A stretch of DNA of 64,000 nucleotides from an uncultured Candidatus Melainabacteria bacterium (lineage in GTDB: Bacteria > Cyanobacteriota > Vampirovibrionia > Gastranaerophilales > Gastranaerophilaceae): NCBI GenBank assembly GCA_934692625.1, contig CAKUUC010000001.1, forward strand, positions 124,001 through 188,000, written 5' to 3'. The notes below the pieces were generated by a model. It was not told where the DNA came from, ran no database searches, and worked only from the letters and a program-made list of their open reading frames with translations. Shown in pieces: positions 61,644-64,000 of this stretch. A program made the translations under genes and the position numbers. Within the stretch, counting starts at the first letter, position 1. Each line of letters begins with the position of its first letter.

Positions 61644-62342
61644 ATGAGCAAGGAAGTACGAAATTTTAACAGACGATATGCAAAAGAATACCATATTTTC
61701 CGAACGATATTTTATATGACGTTTCTTTATGTTGTAGTGTTCAACTTTTTTAATATTTTCTATAATTACAAAATAGAAGGTCGTGAAAACTTACCGAAAA
61801 ACAGAAAAGATAAGTATATTTATGCAGCAAACCATGTGTCTATCTTTGACCCTACGATGGTTGTAATGGCGGCACTTCGTCCGATTGCATTTATGGCTAA
61901 AAAAGAACTTTTTGAATCCGGTGAGAAATTAAGTTGGTTGGTCAAAAGACTTGGCGCTTTTGCTGTTGACAGAACTAAGCCTGAAATTGCAACATTTAAA
62001 ACAGTAAAAGATATTATTGGCACAAGTTGGTCGCTAGGTATCTTCCCTCAAGGTGGAACAAGACCTTATGGCAAGCTTGAAGGTATAAGAAAGGGCTTTG
62101 TTGCGATTGCAAGAGCGGCAAAAGCGGACATTGTACCTGTTGCAATTGCTAATTGGGACGGATATCCGAAACTTAAACCTTTTACAAGACGAAATGTCAC
62201 TATAAAGGTAGGGAAACCGATATCTTATAAGTTAAAAGAAGATGAAATTATTTATGAATGGAGTAAACAAATTTCAGAATTAGCTGACTATGAAAATTGT
62301 GCACCTATTCCTGAATCCTACAAAGAAAAGATTGCAGGTTAA
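61644..62342 (+). CDS. 1-acyl-glycerol-3-phosphate acyltransferase (PlsC), second copy
   Basis: A 232-residue homologue of the previous gene with His-x4-Asp in Asn-His-Val-Ser-Ile-Phe-Asp-Pro and Phe-Pro-Gln-Gly-Gly-Thr-Arg, one residue longer than usual in that motif. A single membrane segment lies near residues 20-40. The two copies have the same plan but clearly different sequences, so the duplication is old and the acyl-chain or substrate choice may differ. Two bases separate them. A terminator follows. Confidence 0.92.
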   Translation: MSKEVRNFNRRYAKEYHIFRTIFYMTFLYVVVFNFFNIFYNYKIEGRENLPKNRKDKYIYAANHVSIFDPTMVVMAALRPIAFMAKKELFESGEKLSWLVKRLGAFAVDRTKPEIATFKTVKDIIGTSWSLGIFPQGGTRPYGKLEGIRKGFVAIARAAKADIVPVAIANWDGYPKLKPFTRRNVTIKVGKPISYKLKEDEIIYEWSKQISELADYENCAPIPESYKEKIAG

Positions 62343-62378
62343 TTGACTCTTTCATTGGTTTCAATTGAACAAAACAAT

Positions 62379-62409
62379 AATAAAGCCCCTTTTCAGGGGC
62401 TTTATTTAT
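62379..62409. terminator. terminator between plsC and the HEAT-like gene
   Basis: AATAAAGCCCC / GGGGCTTTATT with a TTTTCA-type loop and a T-rich tail; A/T runs on both sides allow use by either strand. Confidence 0.9.
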
Positions 62410-62450
62410 TAAAGAAAGGAATTTTATTTTAATTCTTATAGTTTATAGAC

Positions 62451-63554
62451 TTAGATTTGGTTTAATTTGTCTAATGCTGCTTTAGCACCATCTGCTACAC
62501 CTTTATCTGAGTCGTTAGCAGCAACTGTGAATACTGTAGTTAAGTCTTTCTTGTATTCAGGGCGTTGAATGTAACTTAATGCTTCGATTGCTGATGCTCT
62601 AACCATTGGGTTAGGGTTGTCTTTTAAGTTGTCAACAACAGTTACCGCACCTGGTAATTCTGTCAATGGAACTGTTTTGTCAGACAATTTAGCAACTTCA
62701 TCACCGTAAAGTTTTTGCATAATTGCTATTGTGAACAATGCAAAGCTTTTGTTTCTTTCAGCTTGTTCTTTTGGAGTGATAGTATTTGCTAATTGTTTTT
62801 CAGCGTCTGTAACTTCTTGTCCTGCCATGATTTTATCTCTGGCTGCAATTTGTTCTTTTGTTGCATCTTGTAATGCACTTGAATCGTAATTAATAATATT
62901 TGTTAATGCATCAAAAACTTTTGTATCAAGTAATTCTGTTGCTTTTTCAGGAGATTCTTTTACTAAATTAGCAATTTCTTCTAAACCTGCTTTTTGTGTT
63001 TCAAAATCTGGGTTTGATAATTTTGCAATGAAAGTATTCAAATCAACTTGAGGTTTTACTTGTTCAGGTTGAACAACTTCAGGTTTTTGTTCAGGAGCTT
63101 TAGGTGCTTCTGTAACTACTGGAGCCGGAACTTCTGGCGCTTTAGGAGCTTCTGCAACTTGAGGTGCTGCTGGTTGAACCGGTGCATTGTTGTTGATTTG
63201 TGCTGGTACAACTTGTTGCGTTGGTTGAGGAGCGGCTTGTGGCGCTACTGCTTGAGTTTGTGCCGGTGCTGGTGCCGGAGCAGGAACCGCTTGAGGTGCT
63301 TGTTGCGGCATTGGCGGATAATATACAGGTGCTTGAGCCTGTGGATATGTATAAACCGGTGTTTGTGGGTAATTATATGTCGGCATTGTTACCGGAGCAT
63401 ATTGTGGCTGCTGAGTTGCGCCTTGGTTGCCCACTGTAGGGTTATTGATTTCAATATTTACTGCGTTTAATTTTGGTTGTGGCTGTGCTTGTGGTGCTGG
63501 AACAAAAGCTTGTTGAACAACATAAGGAGCCATTGCACATGGAACTTGATTCAT
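62451..63554 (-). CDS. Pro/Ala/Gln-rich protein with C-terminal HEAT-like repeats
   Basis: A 367-residue protein. Residues about 1-175 are low complexity (Pro, Ala, Gln, Val, Tyr), with runs such as Tyr-Pro-Gln-Ala-Gln-Ala-Pro and Pro-Ala-Pro-Ala-Pro-Ala. Residues about 180-367 are helical repeats: Phe-Glu-Thr-Gln-Lys-Ala-Gly-Leu-Glu-Glu-Ile and Pro-Met-Val-Arg-Ala-Ser-Ala-Ile-Glu-Ala-Leu are HEAT-like. There is no signal peptide. AGGAAAGG precedes the ATG. It is probably a scaffold with a flexible tail; function unknown. Confidence 0.85.
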   Translation of the reverse strand: MNQVPCAMAPYVVQQAFVPAPQAQPQPKLNAVNIEINNPTVGNQGATQQPQYAPVTMPTYNYPQTPVYTYPQAQAPVYYPPMPQQAPQAVPAPAPAPAQTQAVAPQAAPQPTQQVVPAQINNNAPVQPAAPQVAEAPKAPEVPAPVVTEAPKAPEQKPEVVQPEQVKPQVDLNTFIAKLSNPDFETQKAGLEEIANLVKESPEKATELLDTKVFDALTNIINYDSSALQDATKEQIAARDKIMAGQEVTDAEKQLANTITPKEQAERNKSFALFTIAIMQKLYGDEVAKLSDKTVPLTELPGAVTVVDNLKDNPNPMVRASAIEALSYIQRPEYKKDLTTVFTVAANDSDKGVADGAKAALDKLNQI

Positions 63555-63728
63555 TTAAATTTCCTTTCCTTTTATAAAATTGAGTCTATTACTATTCTAC
63601 CGTTTAAATACACCTGAAGATAAAATATTGCTAAATTCTGAGTTTTTTTTAATAAAACTTTACAAAAAAAAATAAAAATCCGGATATACTTGCGTTTGAG
63701 CCTTCTTGTATTTTTAAGTTTATTAACA

Positions 63729-63758
63729 TTGGAAAGATTACTGTTTTTATGTTAAAAT
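63729..63758 (+). promoter_or_regulatory. promoter of the transketolase C-subunit gene
   Basis: TTGGAA (63729-63734), an 18-base spacer and an extended -10 TGT-TAAAAT (63753-63758), about 55 bases before the ATG. Confidence 0.55.
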
Positions 63759-63813
63759 CTCTGTTGTGAGGGATAATTAATCGTTGAAAGTATAGATATA
63801 CTTGAGGATATAG

Positions 63814-64000
63814 ATGAAGATAGATATTAAAAACAAAAATTCAATTAGAAAAGCATTCGGAAAAACTTTGGCAGAGTTAGGTTCTCTTAATGACAAAATT
63901 GTTGTCATGGATGCAGATTTGGCATGCTCGACACAAACAAAAATGTTTGGAGATAAATTCCCAGACAGATTTTTTGATTCAGGTATAGCAGAACAAGACA
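63814..64000 (+). CDS. transketolase C-terminal subunit (cut by the window end)
   Basis: The first 62 residues are visible. Ser-Ile-Arg-Lys-Ala-Phe-Gly, Val-Met-Asp-Ala-Asp-Leu-Ala and Asp-Ser-Gly-Ile-Ala-Glu-Gln match the pyrimidine-binding half of transketolase; the Glu in Ala-Glu-Gln activates TPP. GAGGA lies five bases before the ATG. It completes the N-subunit encoded at 44718-45548, 18 kb away on the other strand. In many bacteria with split transketolase the two genes are adjacent. Confidence 0.92.
   Translation, partial: MKIDIKNKNSIRKAFGKTLAELGSLNDKIVVMDADLACSTQTKMFGDKFPDRFFDSGIAEQD

Noticed and set aside
63048..63470. 140-residue Cys/Arg/Leu/Trp-rich plus-strand frame
   Set aside because: It is antisense to the Pro/Ala/Gln-rich tail of the HEAT-like gene; the odd composition mirrors that low-complexity DNA.
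1..64000. CRISPR array, prophage, insertion sequence or restriction/toxin-antitoxin cluster
   Set aside because: I looked for regular direct repeats, transposase or integrase motifs and phage structural genes and saw none.

Overview
The window is an AT-rich bacterial chromosome segment packed with short-gapped genes on both strands. I read it as a gut-type member of the non-photosynthetic sister group of Cyanobacteria (Vampirovibrionia/Melainabacteria, probably order Gastranaerophilales). The grounds are inferential: a Tic20-like membrane protein, a cyanobacterial-style ClpC with a UVR segment, a TagA/WecG family glycosyltransferase, superoxide reductase plus ferritin (anaerobe oxygen defence), a prepilin-like protein, and several large orphan proteins with an N-terminal F-x-G leader. 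I see no insertion sequence, prophage, CRISPR array or rRNA operon. The region looks like ordinary chromosome rather than an island.

Layout. 1-7 kb: orphan coiled-coil protein, prepilin-like protein, small HTH protein, UDP-GlcNAc 2-epimerase, a glutaredoxin-like gene coupled to a hybrid-cluster-protein homologue that has lost every cluster ligand, then rpsL-rpsG. 7-18 kb: Tic20-like and TPR pair, acetyltransferase, tRNA-Val, primary-type sigma factor, SEC-C protein and recN, leuD, histidine phosphatase, B12-type radical SAM protein, AI-2E family permease, small orphan. 18-29 kb: clpC, membrane-anchored glycogen-synthase-like protein, PPP-type phosphatase, large orphan, tRNA-Lys, HTH regulator, pth, TPR protein. 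29-39 kb: nucleoside transporter, ribF, fabI, a translocator-like coiled-coil orphan, an exported PilZ protein, dnaX, ldcA, tandem-Usp protein. 39-48 kb: a same-strand run of alternative sigma factor, gcvPB, activase-like protein, membrane protein and miaA; then yhcH, transketolase N-half and tagA on the other strand; two exported proteins; tRNA-Leu. 48-64 kb: exported protein, ftsZ, nadK, GIY-YIG protein, a kinase/regulator/exported-protein operon, ferritin and desulfoferrodoxin, a large SRP RNA, argS, phosphohexomutase, two plsC genes, a HEAT-like low-complexity protein, and the start of the transketolase C-half.

How genes connect. The epimerase at 3.1-4.3 kb makes UDP-ManNAc, the donor used by TagA-type enzymes such as the one at 45.5 kb. 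The two halves of transketolase sit at 44.7 kb and 63.8 kb on opposite strands. Ribosome and translation functions (rpsL, rpsG, pth, miaA, argS, SRP RNA, three tRNAs) are scattered. Many genes have a TATAAT-like hexamer only 6-12 bases before ATG and no Shine-Dalgarno sequence, which suggests frequent leaderless transcription.

Most notable for follow-up: the ligand-less hybrid cluster protein beside a glutaredoxin, the leaderless promoter pattern, the exported PilZ protein, the anchored glycogen-synthase-like protein, the shared N-terminal leader of orphan proteins, and the SRP RNA with an Alu-like domain.
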